From Drechslerella dactyloides (lineage: Eukaryota > Ascomycota > Orbiliomycetes > Orbiliales > Orbiliaceae): a stretch of 64,000 nt of DNA. Each line of letters begins with the position of its first letter. Position 1 is the first letter of the stretch. Position numbers and translations under genes: made by a program. The notes beneath the pieces are model-generated. The model searched no databases and was not told the DNA's origin. It was given only the letters and a program-made list of their open reading frames with translations. Shown piece by piece: positions 21,293 through 33,387 of the stretch. The stretch is from NCBI GenBank assembly GCA_020064725.1, contig JAGTWJ010000003.1:2232001-2296000 (forward strand), read 5' to 3'.

Positions 21293-24042
21293 GTATCAAG
21301 ACTCATCTTGTGTCTTTTAGAACACATTTTACGATGACAGTTACGGCTGGCAATGATGAAAGTTCCTATCGTTTGTATTCACATTTTCTAATTACGAATG
21401 ACTTGTATGTTTTGACAGGAGCCTATTGATATCCTGCTCTTTTTCTTAGTTTCTGATGCCTCACGATCAAAGTTATTAGGTGGTCCGGTGGCATACTGTT
21501 CGCTCATTGGATTTTCTGTTGCGGCCGATGACTGTTGCCTACTGCAAGGCATGCATACATATTCACATCGCCCTTGCGCTACTTCTGTCCTTCCATTTTA
21601 GCACGCGGAGTTTGAACGTTTATGTACATTTTCCTGCCTTAGCTCTTGGTACGCTCAAGGTTCTGTATGGCCCCTTCTGGTTGCATACGCCTACGACTCG
21701 ACTGACTGGTACACTTTCAAGGTACCTGTCACCGTTGTTCACGTGCTGCAGCGTTCCGTGTCTTGTACTTACTTAGCTTACGTATTTATTACTTAACCGA
21801 AAATCGAGATATTCCGCATCAGCCCTATAGACGAAGGCTCGACCACCCTCATGACGACCCTGGGGAAGCGAGCTAGCTGTGGACCTTGGTTTGCAGGAAT
21901 CTGCCGAATATTTGTCTCCATTATCGCATTTATCTAAATACCAACACCTGCTCCACTGATACTGATACAAACTATTTCATCTTTGCATCATTGCTATCTG
22001 GTCCGTTCGACGCTCGCGTTGACTGTGTGGGATTCCTCCCCACCCACGATCGGAGATACCCCACCGGCACTCGGCTATTGGGGGCAGGAAAGAGTCAGCG
22101 AGCACCGGTTCAACCGAGGCCGTGAAACTCCCCTCCAATCAACAGGCACGCGGGGCCTAAAGGCCATCTCCGACGCACTGCTTCGTACGAAAGCCACCCA
22201 AGTCAAAGGGTTCCAAGGACCCAAACGACTCGGCTAGCCTGAACGGAATAGCCGTTTGTCATATACATGGGTCGAAGCTTTTTCGTCCCTTGGCGGCGCG
22301 ACGCAGTGCGAGAAACCTGGAAGACGGGACCGGGCGGTCGGTTTTTTTGCCCTCTATCATGCCGAGTTGAGCAAGTATCAACGGCGAGCTCACCGGATCA
22401 CGATGCTTACTAACTCCATTCTCTCCAAGATAACGGCTCGACTCTCCTGCACAGTAAGCTTTGCGAAATCGAAGGATCTGAATCCTGGCTACAAACGAGG
22501 GCTAAGGAGCATCGACGTTGCTGTTGTTATCTTTTGAGTTCGCTAGCTTGATAGTCATTGGGCAATTAATGGAGTCAGCGTCGTCGTGGCTCCGTGCACA
22601 GATGCATGTTCGGATATGGCCCCCGCATGTGCAGTTTTTCTTGCGGAGCGCACCGCTGTACTGCAGTGTGACGGTGGATACGAGGTCAGGGCGTTTCGTT
22701 CCTGCGAATCGCATGTATGGGACAAATATTTGCGTAGTAGCTATAGCCAGGCCGAAACCCAGCTGGACCGGCTTGCGAGACAAGTCAGGGCGTTGTAGTA
22801 GTATCGGACTTTTTTTCCTTGCGAATGTGGTGACGTGCTAGCTAGCTGCTTAATAATTCGTAGAGTATTCGCACGGCGACCGGATCCCGGCCTCAGGATG
22901 ATAGATACTATCTCGGGGCTCCACAATTTTTCCGTTGTAGATAAAGATAGGTCGGCTTCCGGGTTCATGCATCATAGAATTCGAAGGAAGTTCTTATACG
23001 CGCCAAAAAATTTAATTCATTCGGAATTACATTGTCGACATCAATATATTTTTTCCACCTCGGTTTATTGATCAGGCGAGCTTCCAGACGGGAAGTACAG
23101 ACGTCCGAGCGCAAGAGCGGCAATTGCGGCTCGAAATACATTCACTAGCGTAGGGAGATATCCGAGTCCGTTGACGGCAGATACAATCGGCTAGTCGTCT
23201 GTCTCGGCTTTCTTGCGCCCAGACGTCCTACATACATCACCTGGTCAAAGTTACGTCTGCTCAGGTTGGAACTTTTCTCTGGTCACACAGCTGTGGTATT
23301 TTATTACAGCCGGTCGCCCTTTGGTAAAGGACATCGATCTTCAAAGACAAATAACAGAGGACTAGAAGAGTTTGATTATATTTGAGATTTCTTTTCGACC
23401 TTTGCCACTTTATTCCTCGAAAGTCTGTGTTCCACATTTCCATCTTGGTCGGTTGTTTTTCTTGTGTCGGCTTGACAGTTTTTCTTTCGAGATCATATCT
23501 TCCTCGCTGTGCGACATCGGAGTCAAACTCGAACTTACCCTCAAGTGAGGTATATTGCGAGCGAAACAAAAAACGAACGCTACATTCAAGACAGCGTCGC
23601 GCGGTATCTGGGACCCGTCGACAGGGACACGTTCTTCGCATCTAGCTCAGTGCTACTGCTACCGACTACCCGCCTACCGACTCGCCTACTTGCCTGTCTG
23701 GGTATATTCCATATTATATACTTGCGTCTTTTCGCGTGGTCTTTCACCAAGCCGGAGGGTAGAGTCCCCGAAACTGGGTCTTGCATAGTTTTCCGTGCAA
23801 CGTGCCGGTGGATATTGATCGGATATCTGGTTCACACTGTTTGATATCCTGGTTTCGCTACATCGCACTCGATTTGGGAAGGTCGTACACTCTCACACAA
23901 CAGTGAGGTACCATCTCCGGTGGTCCCTGCAGCTTTCCACCGTTCCTGCCGAACCGAGCCTGCTTTGGAAGGTATCGACGGCATTACAAGCCGGGTAGGC
24001 ACAGATCCATATATATTACCAAATATAATATCGATCCGTACC
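21293..24042. other. Intergenic between two MFS genes
   Basis: In 2.75 kb no supported gene is present. Short frames on both strands lack motifs. The last few hundred bases are the promoter and leader of the transporter at 24043, whose frame stays open upstream to 23920. Confidence 0.5.
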
Positions 24043-25971
24043 ATGGATGAGAAGGGAGATCTAAGTCGGCAGACGAGAAGTGAGGATGAAAGAAGACTAT
24101 CGAAGGAGTTTGAAGCCGGCGCATATGCGTCTGCGGGTAGCGCACGCTCGGAAGGCGTGCTGAGCAAGGAGGCAAGCATAAAGGATGACGAAGTTCCTGG
24201 CGGCGTTGAAGTCGCGCAAGAAGCTAAGGATGAGAGTGCACCGCCGGACGGTGGATACGGTGCGTACCAATATCCTTCTGCGGAATCGCAGCCTTTACCT
24301 TCGAGACTGGTTCAAACATAGTCCGAATAGATTCAGGAGCTAATTCAACGGTGAATCTTGTGGTCAATAGGTTGGGTTTGTGTATTCTGTTGCATGTTTA
24401 TAAACGCTTGGTAAGTCGGCACCCGAGCTTGAGGGCACTCTGGCGTTACGAACTACCACGTAACGTAACGTAACACACAGCCGGTTGTATCTAGATTGAT
24501 ATGTATCGCTGAAAACATGAAAGCTAACGTAACGAACGCATTTATGTAGTACCTGGGGTATCAACGCCAGTTATGGTGTCTACCTGTCGTATTATCTCAC
24601 GCATCAACCGCCATTATTCGCGGAAGCGACGTCGCTTGATTATGCATTTGTTGGTGGCGTAAGTACCACTTACCCTTCCCGGTAGCACAACATGCTCACA
24701 ACCAGCTATTACACTGCTGAAGCAAAGGGATCCACTAACGTACATATGCCAATTATACTAGATAACCGTCGGCTGCGGCATGCTGATATCACCTGTCGCG
24801 AACCTGCTCACACGAAAGTTCTCCAGCCACGTCGCGCTGTTACTCGGATGCACTCTGCAATGCGCGAGTCTCATCTGTGCCAGTTTCGCCTACCGCATAT
24901 GGCACCTTTATCTCTCTCAGGGCCTGCTGTTCGGCATCGGCATGGGCTTCATATTCGTGGCGTCGGTAGGCATTTTACCACAATGGTTCGACAAGAAGCG
25001 TAGCGTGGCGAATGGCATCTCGGCTGCTGGCAGCGGCATTGGTGGACTTGCGTTTTCGCTCGGGACGAACGCCATGCTGCAGCATGTTGGCCTCGCGTGG
25101 GCGTTTCGGATAACGGCGATTGTGGCGTTCACTGTCAACACGACATGCAGTCTGCTGCTGCGAGATCGGAACAAGAATATTAACCCGGATATCAAGATGT
25201 TCGACCTGAAAATCCTGAAGCGCATCGAGTTTTTATATATCGTTGGATGGGGAGGATTCAGCATGCTGGGATATGTATGTGCCATTATTTTCCAGCCTTT
25301 GACTGTCCACTTATCACGTCAAGAAGCATAATGGGACAATCAGCTAACGTGGTGTGGTCTAGGTTGTCATCCTGTATTCGCTCCCGAACTACGGCCTTTC
25401 TGTCGGCCTCACACAGAAACAAGGCAGCATCATGGTCGCCATTCTCAACCTAGGCATGGCAATCGGCCGCCCCGTCGTCGGCCTCTACTCTGACACCTGG
25501 GGTCGTATCAATATGGCAGGCGCGCTAACATTTGTCTGCTCACTTACCGTTTTCATTATCTGGATTAACGCTACGTCCTTCGGTGCGCTGATATTCTTCG
25601 GGTTGATTAACGGTGCTATTTGTGGCACCTTCTGGACGACTGTCGCGCCGGTCATAGCGGAGGTCGTCTCATTAAAGGAGCTCCCGTCCGCGTTGAATCT
25701 AATGTGGTTGTTTATGATCGCGCCGCTGACATTCTCCGAGCCTATTGGCCTGGCATTGCGGCAAGTCCGCTGGGAGAACGGGGTCGAGAAAATGAGTTAT
25801 CTTTACCCGCAGATTTTTTCGGGGCTGATGTACCTTGTTGCGGCGGTATTAATGTTGCTTCTGAGAGTTTGGAAGATTGAGTTTGAGGATAATCAAGCCG
25901 GGGAAGAGGCCGAACCCGAGCAGAGATTCGGCAAGGGAAGGAGGCGGTGGTTTCGGTGGGTGAAGGTGTGA
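24043..25971 (+). CDS. MFS monocarboxylate-transporter-like porter (495 aa, 5 exons)
   Basis: Exons are 24043-24259, 24371-24410 (40 nt), 24550-24658, 24762-25274 and 25363-25971, all in phase. A hydrophilic N-terminus of about 70 residues leads into the signature PDGGYGWVCVF at TM1, typical of the MCT/MCH family. TWGINASYGVY and the TM4-5 region GIGMGFIFVASVGILPQWFDKKRS follow, also typical. The second half has RPVVGLYSDTWGR, and the C-terminus is basic. Fungal members are plasma-membrane or organellar porters for monocarboxylates, riboflavin or other small acids; the substrate is not readable. An in-frame ATG at 23920 would add 41 residues. The second intron (24411-24549) contains a CGTAA triplet repeat. 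Confidence 0.9.
24459..24473. repeat. (CGTAA)3 in an intron
   Basis: Three exact CGTAA units lie within the intron at 24411-24549, and further TAACGTAACG sequence follows near 24525-24535, close to the branch site. Confidence 0.8.
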
Positions 25972-26832
25972 TTGGAGCGGTACATTAATAGACTTGACGA
26001 CGATAGAGCGCGCGGGCACGATATATTTGGCCACTTCAACTGGTATGATTCATCATTCCTTTTATATACTGCATCTCAACTTTGCACGGCTCATGATACC
26101 AGATTGTTATGGGAAAGTTCTTTTTTTGTATACACCGCATTTCAAGGATTTACTTGCATCGGGAAGGCGAATGATTGAATCTGTCCAAGTCGAAAATTAA
26201 CATCATCTGCATCTTGTTACATATATCACAATATCTCAGTTAGATAAAAGCCACATTTAGACAAGCTATATGAGCTCAAGATCGCAAAGATTTGTCTCCT
26301 TCATAGTTGCCCTTTTGGTGTTATATATGACCATGCATCCGAATTCAGCGAGCAGGAATTGAATCCTGATTTCAAGCTGTTTTTGATGTAAGTCTTGAGA
26401 CCAATGATAAATGCGATAACGAGAATGCGGGCGGATGTAGATTGCATCACTAAAGATGCAGCTCAGTTTCGATATGACTTGCCCTCGTTTTTACTTATCG
26501 CAAACTGTTCGCGCCCCTTTCCTTGTTCGAATCATAGATGTATAGCTACGAGTCAGTTCAGCGGGGCGCCTACGAGACAGATGTGTGAGCGTAGTTTTGC
26601 GTTGAAAACGCCAAGAAATGTTGTTAGGGCAAGGGCTTTCCGCGTTGATCGCAAACGGAAAGCGCATCACGTGGTCATAAACACAGAAATTTTGGTGTGC
26701 GTGCTCGATTTGGGTGTCTAGCGAAATTTCCATTGAAGGTCGACAACTCCAGCTGCGAATCGTCAACCCCAACATCGAACATCTCTCATCGACAATCTCC
26801 GACCTCATCACCTACCACCTCACTCCGACAAA
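25972..26832. other. Intergenic / promoter of ribosomal protein L9
   Basis: This holds the 3' region of the transporter and the upstream region of the L9 gene. No coding frame with family features is present. Confidence 0.5.
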
Positions 26833-27800
26833 ATGAAGTACCTCTACTCGAGCGAGTCTCTGACGATTCCTGAGGGCGGTACGTGCCATATCGCCCCCCG
26901 CATCCCGCATCCCGCGAGAGTTCAAGAAACCATCGATGATCGATATACAACCCCTACACCAAGACAACGGCAAATAACGGAGAGAGAGAAGGGAACAGCA
27001 TAGCTAATATGTTATCTGGTATGCTATAGTCACCGTCGCCATCAAGGCCCGTGTCGTCACCGTCACCGGCCCACGCGGCAAGCTCGTGCGAGACTTCAAG
27101 CACATCAACATCTCCTTCACCAAGCGTCCCGGCAAGCCCATTATCGACATCGCCCTGCACCATGGCAACCGCAAGAACATCGCCGCCCTGAGAACCGTCA
27201 AGTCCATCGTCGAGAACATGGTTACTGGTGTCACCAAGGGATTCAAGTACAAGATGCGTTACGTCTATGCACATTTTCCGATCAACGTTACCGTCACCAA
27301 CAACAAGGAGACCGGCCTGTATGAGGTTGAGATTCGGTAGGTGGAATCTCTTGGTGTCTTGTTTTGTGGAAATACACAGCAGCCTATGTCGGAGCAGTGT
27401 GGTGTTAAAGCAGATTCGGAGCGCGAGTGTGGAATAGGCAGCCTCGTTGTTGCAATTTCGTCATGAAAAGAGTTGGGAGGAGCTATAGAAGCTGCTGATA
27501 TCGCAATATTCCGACGACACCGCCGTAAATTTGTCTCGCAATACGGGTTGCTGATTGGTCTTTTGCAACAGGAACTTTATCGGCGAGAAGATTGTCCGAA
27601 AAGTCATCATGCACGAGGGTGTCGATGTTGAGCAGTCCAAGAACGTCAAGGATGAGCTCACCCTCAGTGGAAACTCGCTCGAGAACGTCTCCCAGAGCGC
27701 CGCCGACATCCAGCAGATCTGCAGAGTACGGAACAAGGATATCCGGAAATTCTTGGACGGTCTGTACGTCTCGGAAAGAGGCAACATTGTTGAGGAATAG
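26833..27800 (+). CDS. RPL9: 60S ribosomal protein L9 (uL6), 193 aa, 3 exons
   Basis: Exons are 26833-26878, 27030-27336 and 27572-27800; the phases give 193 aa, the usual eukaryotic length. The protein starts MKYLYSSESLTIPEG and contains VTGPRGKLVRDF, KNIAALRTVKSIVENM and the C-terminal NKDIRKFLDG, all typical of eukaryotic uL6. It is a structural protein of the large subunit near the sarcin-ricin loop and P-stalk base. Both introns are relatively long (151 and 235 nt), and the first follows only 46 coding nt. This early-intron layout is common in ribosomal-protein genes. Codons are strongly C-ending, as expected for high expression. The identification is firm. Confidence 0.97.
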
Positions 27801-30375
27801 AGAGATGGTATCATGGGTTGGTGTTATTAATGATGGAATTATCTTATTCTCCTGACGATGTTGCCTACTTTCTTTTGTCTGTCTTTGTCTGTATCGTCTA
27901 TGGATATCTCTAATGCGGGTTCCTCTTCCCTTCCGCAACTTTTTTTTTCAACTTTTTTTTTACTTTCCGAGGAGTTTACCTTGAGACGACGCTGGCATAT
28001 CATCCATGACAGAGCCTCCTCCTCCATAACCCCCTTCCTTGCTATATATACCTCACCCTCTCATCAGCGCGGAAGGCACATTCACTGTATAGCCCCTCCT
28101 TCGATAGAATCAAGAATTCATGGATTCCTCGGACTTGAGCGATATGGGAGCCTGAACCCACCGTAAAATCCTTGAGCGAACGTCTTGTTGGGAGGAACTG
28201 CTCTCTCAATTTCACGCGTGTTACTGCCGTAGAATACCACCCAACAGGAATATACGGAAAAGGGAGGTTTCGCCGTTGTAGCACTACCAGCCACTCTAAC
28301 TATCAGGTAATATATGCTCCCGGGACGGATAAGCCATAAAACATAATCATTGGGAAGTACTGTGACATATAATCTCCTTCTGGCCCATGCGGATATCACC
28401 TCAGCTAGATGGTTCTGGGATGTTTTGAGATCTCTGCAAAACGTGGTTGTAAACCAGTTATAGAGACGGAACATATTTCATCCTCGCTCAGGTAGCCATG
28501 CCACAGCTCAGGCGGGCTATTATCAGACAACGAGACTACATAAGCCAAAAGTCGAAGAAAAAGAGTTGAATTTGACCAAGCCTATCGTCATCTGTATGAG
28601 ATCGAGCGATTGATGCGTAGAGAAAATTATGTGAGTTTAAATATCAAATACTTGCTTTACCAGTTGCAACCGAGGGAGTCTTGCAATGTGAGATCAGATC
28701 TGATGTCTTACTCAACCCCAGCCATCACACAAGTAAGCGCTGTCGTCATGTCTCGATAGCCCGATTTCCAGATGACCTAGGCGCCAAACGCAATATAATC
28801 AACCTCCTGATTTAGTCCCTCCTGTTACTCGAGAGGCATGCCAATGAAATGTGCGTATACTCACACAGTTTTTGATCCTGCTGCAGCAGAACCCGACTCT
28901 GGCGCATACAGAAGCCGAAGATGCTCGATCCCGCGTTAACTATATACGTTTAGTGGACACATGTATACTACAGATCCAAGCGCCAAGATCATATCCGAAA
29001 TACTCGAGATGCGGTACAATTGATTGACGCGTGGTGATGTTGGCGAGAGCTGCTTCCTTATCATCCAATACAATTGCCCGTTATCTATCCGTGGTGAGAG
29101 TTGGGCCGCAATGCTAACCGCTGTCATGTATAACGTGACAAAATATCCGCGCATCCGGGCCTTCAAGATATCGGTGCGCTTCGCGAATTCGTCCCATCCC
29201 CAACTCGACAGCCACACCCAACAAAAAGTGCCTAGCGTGATCTTTATAAAGTTATCTGCGAATCCATTCGACTAGTCGCGCCTCCTGGAAATAGGTTTTC
29301 TTGGTTTTTTTGGTTTTAGTCCGATAGCGTTCCAGTTGATCCCCGGTTTACTCGACAAAACCTGCCGTTGTCGCACGGGTGGCTTGAAGCTTCCCCCTTT
29401 TGCGGTCACGATGGGTAAAGATCATCGAATTTTATAGATTGTGACCTCAGACGCTATTAAAAATTCCATTCTTCATGATGTCGATAGATAGCAGACTGAG
29501 CCAATCGGGCGGTTAGTAGATTCGTATTCTCATTGGTGTGGACTTAAGGGTCCAACGTATCGCAAGAGGCCAAGAAAATATATTCTCCGAACTGTTGTCA
29601 TGTCGTCTCGCTCGGCTAAGTATCGAACCGGGATCCGATTCCGAGTCGACTCCTGATACGTCTATCTGTAAGTTAAATCGACGACGGCTGCAGAAACTTA
29701 GATATAGACGGGCGCTATTGAATTACATAGGGAATCCTACATGTAACAATATAGTACAGCAAGCCGGCGGCTTGAAGCCCGGTTACGATGTTACGAGAAA
29801 ATATATCTGCTGCCATGCAGGTGCGTAGCATCTGAGTAATCTTACAATTGCATTCCGCCCACATGACGCGACGGCGTACTAGGAAATTACTCGGTGCATT
29901 GCTTCGAAGTAGGCTAAAAGCCAGTGAGAAAAGTCCTCCCACTATCCTTCAAGCTGCAGCTTAGCCCCTCCTTACCCTTCTATCCGCCTATTCGGTTAGC
30001 TAATGCGGCGCTCGAGTAATAAAACCGACATTGTGTACGTGTACGTGTCCCGCCTGATAGCTTCGATATCTGCAGGCCTCAGCCATGGCTGGGGACTCGG
30101 TCTGACCAGCCGTGTGCGCACCGCACAAGCTGCGCATGCGGGACACTAATTGGAATTATTCTTTGGCCACATATAACGTGCCGGCCGGCCGCCCTTGCAC
30201 GATGCAGTATCCAGGGACCGAAAACTACTTTTATTTTACCGGCGACGGATAGAGGGGATACTTCTATTTCATACAATTCGTTGCCTAGATCGATGCACAT
30301 AGTACATTTCTGCAGTCGCGACACATTCCCAAGATAGACGTACCCACCACGTACCCAACCGAGTCGAATACCAAC
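27801..30375. other. Intergenic, no supported gene
   Basis: In 2.6 kb I cannot support a gene. Minus-strand frames at 28118-28474 and 28936-29217 look slightly protein-like but have no partner exons or start context. AT-rich sequence lies near 29290-29480. Confidence 0.45.
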
Positions 30376-31550
30376 ATGCCACCGGGATTTAAAGCAAGGT
30401 AGGCTACGTAACCGTATACCTAAAAACATATACATACCAATGGTTTCATATCTGACGCTCTGCTATCCTTCACAGCCTCGAAACCCTCCCGCTTGAGCTC
30501 CAGGAAGAAATTTTTGCGTACGTTGTGGGCGCCCCGAAGGTCAACATCATAATCCGCGACGCCGTCGTCCTGCAGGAAGAGAACCATTTCAACATTCTTC
30601 CGCAGAATCCGCCCCACAAGTTCGCGCCGCACGTCTGCCGACCCCGACATCTACCGCAATTACCAGCTGTCGCCCGTCGCCGTGAATGCTACAGCGCAGA
30701 GCACACAGACAAGGCACCGCAGAAGGGCACTGATGATGGATGCCTATTTTCTCTGAGGCCTAGGCCTAGGGCTCCGCAATATGGTTACACTGGAACTTTT
30801 GCGCTGTCCTTGATATACCAGTTCTCGCCGATACCCTCCAACGTGGTCTGTCTGTCGAAAAACCTGCATCGAGCTGTCGCAAGCATTTGGAGCATACTAC
30901 GGCGACGGCTGAAGAAGCTGCTGGACAGCCAGATCGTTGTCACCGACGAACAGAACTATCGCTACTTTGGCACCTACAAGATTATCTGGTTCACGGACTT
31001 TGTCGAAAACCCATCCGAGGAGATGCTGAACCTCTGCCGCGAGAGCAGGTTCATCTTCGACCTGGACAACACGCACAGCTTTGTCGCCACGTTCCGGACA
31101 ATCCGCGAACCGATTGCGCGAGCCATTCGCAGCGTCGTAACCCCAGATGAAATGGTCCTGTATCCGTGGTTCGCGACGTTTCTTAGAGGTACAGAAACCA
31201 TCGGCGTGGTGCTGAACGAAGGGACGGTTCCGCCGGCGTGGTGTCTCGAAGCGCTGGGCGAGGGAGAGGTGGAGCGGTTGGAAGTGATACAAAGCCGATG
31301 GGGTAGATCTAGCGTCGAGCTGAAGGACCCTCTCCCAGACACGCCCAGGCTCAGTCGATATAAATTTAAAAGACAGGAGTTAACAGAGGAGGAAGTACAC
31401 GATCGCGGAAGGTATATCTACAACTCATTTCGCAAAACGAAGACGTGTTACTATCAAGGCCGGGCGACGCTTGAGGATGTCGTGAGCATCTTCCAGCGAG
31501 ATAGAGACGCTGCGGATCTGGAGCCTCAGATTATAGACATGAAGGCTTGA
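30376..31550 (+). CDS. F-box/2EXR-like hypothetical protein (about 365 aa)
   Basis: Exon 1 is 30376-30398 (MPPGFKA). The intron is 30399-30475 and exon 2 runs to 31550. The join gives LETLPLELQEEIFAYV, the first helix type of F-box and 2EXR proteins of filamentous fungi. The C-terminal half (from about 30870) has a regular, well-formed protein with LLDSQIVV, FGTYKIIWF and LNLCRESRFIF. The middle (about 30600-30800) is odd: the continuous frame is Pro/Arg-rich and unlike a folded domain, while another frame there reads more naturally. An unrecognised intron or a pair of compensating indels is possible. F-box proteins act as SCF adaptors; that role is only a guess here. The first and last thirds are credible, the middle is not. 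Confidence 0.6.
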
Positions 31551-32066
31551 CGAGCACACGCAGACACATGTACGCATATAATTTAGTGAGCGAGCTTTTT
31601 GTTATTAGAATCCGAAATGTACATGTACGTATATAAGATATATCTGGCATATATTCATATCATCCATACTACTCTCTCCGGGACATGTCGCCGAGCGGCA
31701 AGGTGTGCGTCTTACACATTCATCAACATATCGCATATTGAACACTTTCGGAAAGCAATATTGTTTGTCGACACGATGCTATCGCATTCGATCCGTTGTC
31801 TCCCAGAGTTTGGACGTAAAATCTACTTTATAATATTCCTCTTTTGTCTATTCCAAGCATCTAGACAGGACAAGGCCCCTCAAGCAGAAGTGTAAAAATC
31901 GTTATTTGATACAAAAAATCGACCGTCAAGCAAGCTGGAAATATCGCAACAAAAAGAAAATGATACAATGACGATCCAATGACAAAACCAGCAGCAGACG
32001 CTTCTAGTCGTCGCCGTTCGCTTTATGATGGGCCTTGCTCCCGATGAATCTCACCAACTCGCCTAT
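31551..32066. other. Convergent 3' region
   Basis: This is AT-rich non-coding sequence between the ends of two convergent genes. No feature is recognised. Confidence 0.5.
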
Positions 32067-32770
32067 TTACACTCTCGTCCCGTATAGACCGCCCCTCTCA
32101 ATCACCTTCTTCGCCTCCGCCAGAGCCCACTTCTTTCGCCTCTCGAGATCTGCGTCTCCCGAGTCTTCTTCGGCTTCAAGAGATGCTACCGCGACTTTCA
32201 GCTGCTCCACGATCTTTGAATCGAGTTCGTCGTTCGATAGGCTCTTCTCATCGTATGCAAGTGGTAATGTGCCCTGGGCCTTCGCTAGGGTATTCTGGAT
32301 GGTCCACATCGCGTTGGCGGCCTGGCCAGACGGTGGAGGCAGGATACCTTCCTTCTCCAGTCTCCGGCGGGCTTCCTCGAGCGCCCAGGTTTGGATTCTG
32401 CATTGTTCGCTGCGTTAGCCATGTTTAACTGCCCCAATGACGTGTGTACGGTGTACGGATAGCTGGCATGAAGGACGTACGATGTGTCCGGCTTGTACAC
32501 CAGCGCTACGGAGAACGCCGCGAAAGCCCCGAAGAACCCATACCACATAAGCTTCTCCCATCCCTCGTTCGGCCGTACCTCGTTCGGCGGGACGCCTAGA
32601 AACCAACCGGTGGGCTCGTCGTAAGGGTCTTCATGATGGCCGTGGTCGTCATGGCTGTGGGAGGTCGATGCCAGGCCTCGGGCGGCCCGAGTGAAGTTGG
32701 TCGGGGTCCGGATGAGGGAGGCGGAGGAGAACGGAGACCGGCGGATCGGGAGGGGTATTCGAGGAGGCAT
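32067..32770 (-). CDS. NADH:ubiquinone oxidoreductase ESSS/NDUFB11-type subunit (206 aa)
   Basis: Exons are 32770-32481 and 32397-32067, joined in phase. Residues 1 to about 35 are basic and Ser/Ala/Arg-rich, a mitochondrial targeting peptide. A His/Asp-rich stretch follows, then DEPTGWFLGVPP, the family entry motif. One transmembrane helix lies at about 74-92. The conserved exit is YKPDTSIQTWALEEARRRLE. This order matches the ESSS (NDUFB11) accessory subunit of the membrane arm of respiratory complex I. The C-terminal 100 residues are a charged helical extension longer than in the animal protein, seen in some fungal members. The gene is divergent from the MOSC gene at 33388. Assignment rests on motif recognition. 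Confidence 0.85.
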
Positions 32771-33387
32771 TGCGGCTCGGGGTCGTGTCCGGAAGCTGTC
32801 GATGCGGACGGAGTAGCGACAGCCGGGGATTGAGGGCCAGGTGCTCTGGGCAGTTCAGGTCGCGGGTCGATGATGGTGGAGCATGCGGATGCGGATGTGG
32901 AGCAGCCTGAAAGCTTGCGCTGTGAGCGATGTTGTTGGCTCGGGTAATATTGCTGCCTGGGAGAATGGAAATTTCAACCGACGGTAGACGATTAGTCATC
33001 CAACACATCTTAGGGACGAGATTGGACATTGAACTGCGATCGTAACATCATCGATTTAGTCTATGAGCCGGCGGACAATTGGGAACCAGGAATAACGTTA
33101 AGAACAGCAACTGGAGCATATCCGCGGAAATATGCCGCCGCCTTACATCACCAGTGAATACGACAGCACATAGTTTCTCCAGCGAACTGAATGCGACATC
33201 CCCTGCAGCTCTTAGTCCTATAGTGGGGGCTAGCACCAGGATTCGATTTCTCTTTTGAGAGACTCTTATTAATAAACTGGACCAGTTCCCAGGTTAAATT
33301 TCTAGCCTGAACCAGTATTCCTGCTGTTCAATCAAAGAATAATTCTTCCTCATCTTTCGACCATTGTTTAACCCAAATTTGCCAAAG
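32771..33387. promoter_or_regulatory. Shared divergent promoter region
   Basis: A 617-bp region separates two divergent start codons (complex I ESSS to the left, MOSC protein to the right). No binding site could be assigned. Confidence 0.5.

Noticed and set aside
26524..26534. GTTCGAATC resembling a tRNA T-loop box
   Set aside because: No matching acceptor stem, D-arm or anticodon arm could be drawn around it.
28118..28474. Minus-strand frame with VTVLPNDYVLWLIRPGS
   Set aside because: It is faintly protein-like, but I could not tie it to a known family, a start or further exons. A translated database search would decide.
28936..29217. Minus-strand 93-codon frame resembling part of a membrane protein
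   Set aside because: It is isolated, with no partner exons or splice pattern and no recognised motif.
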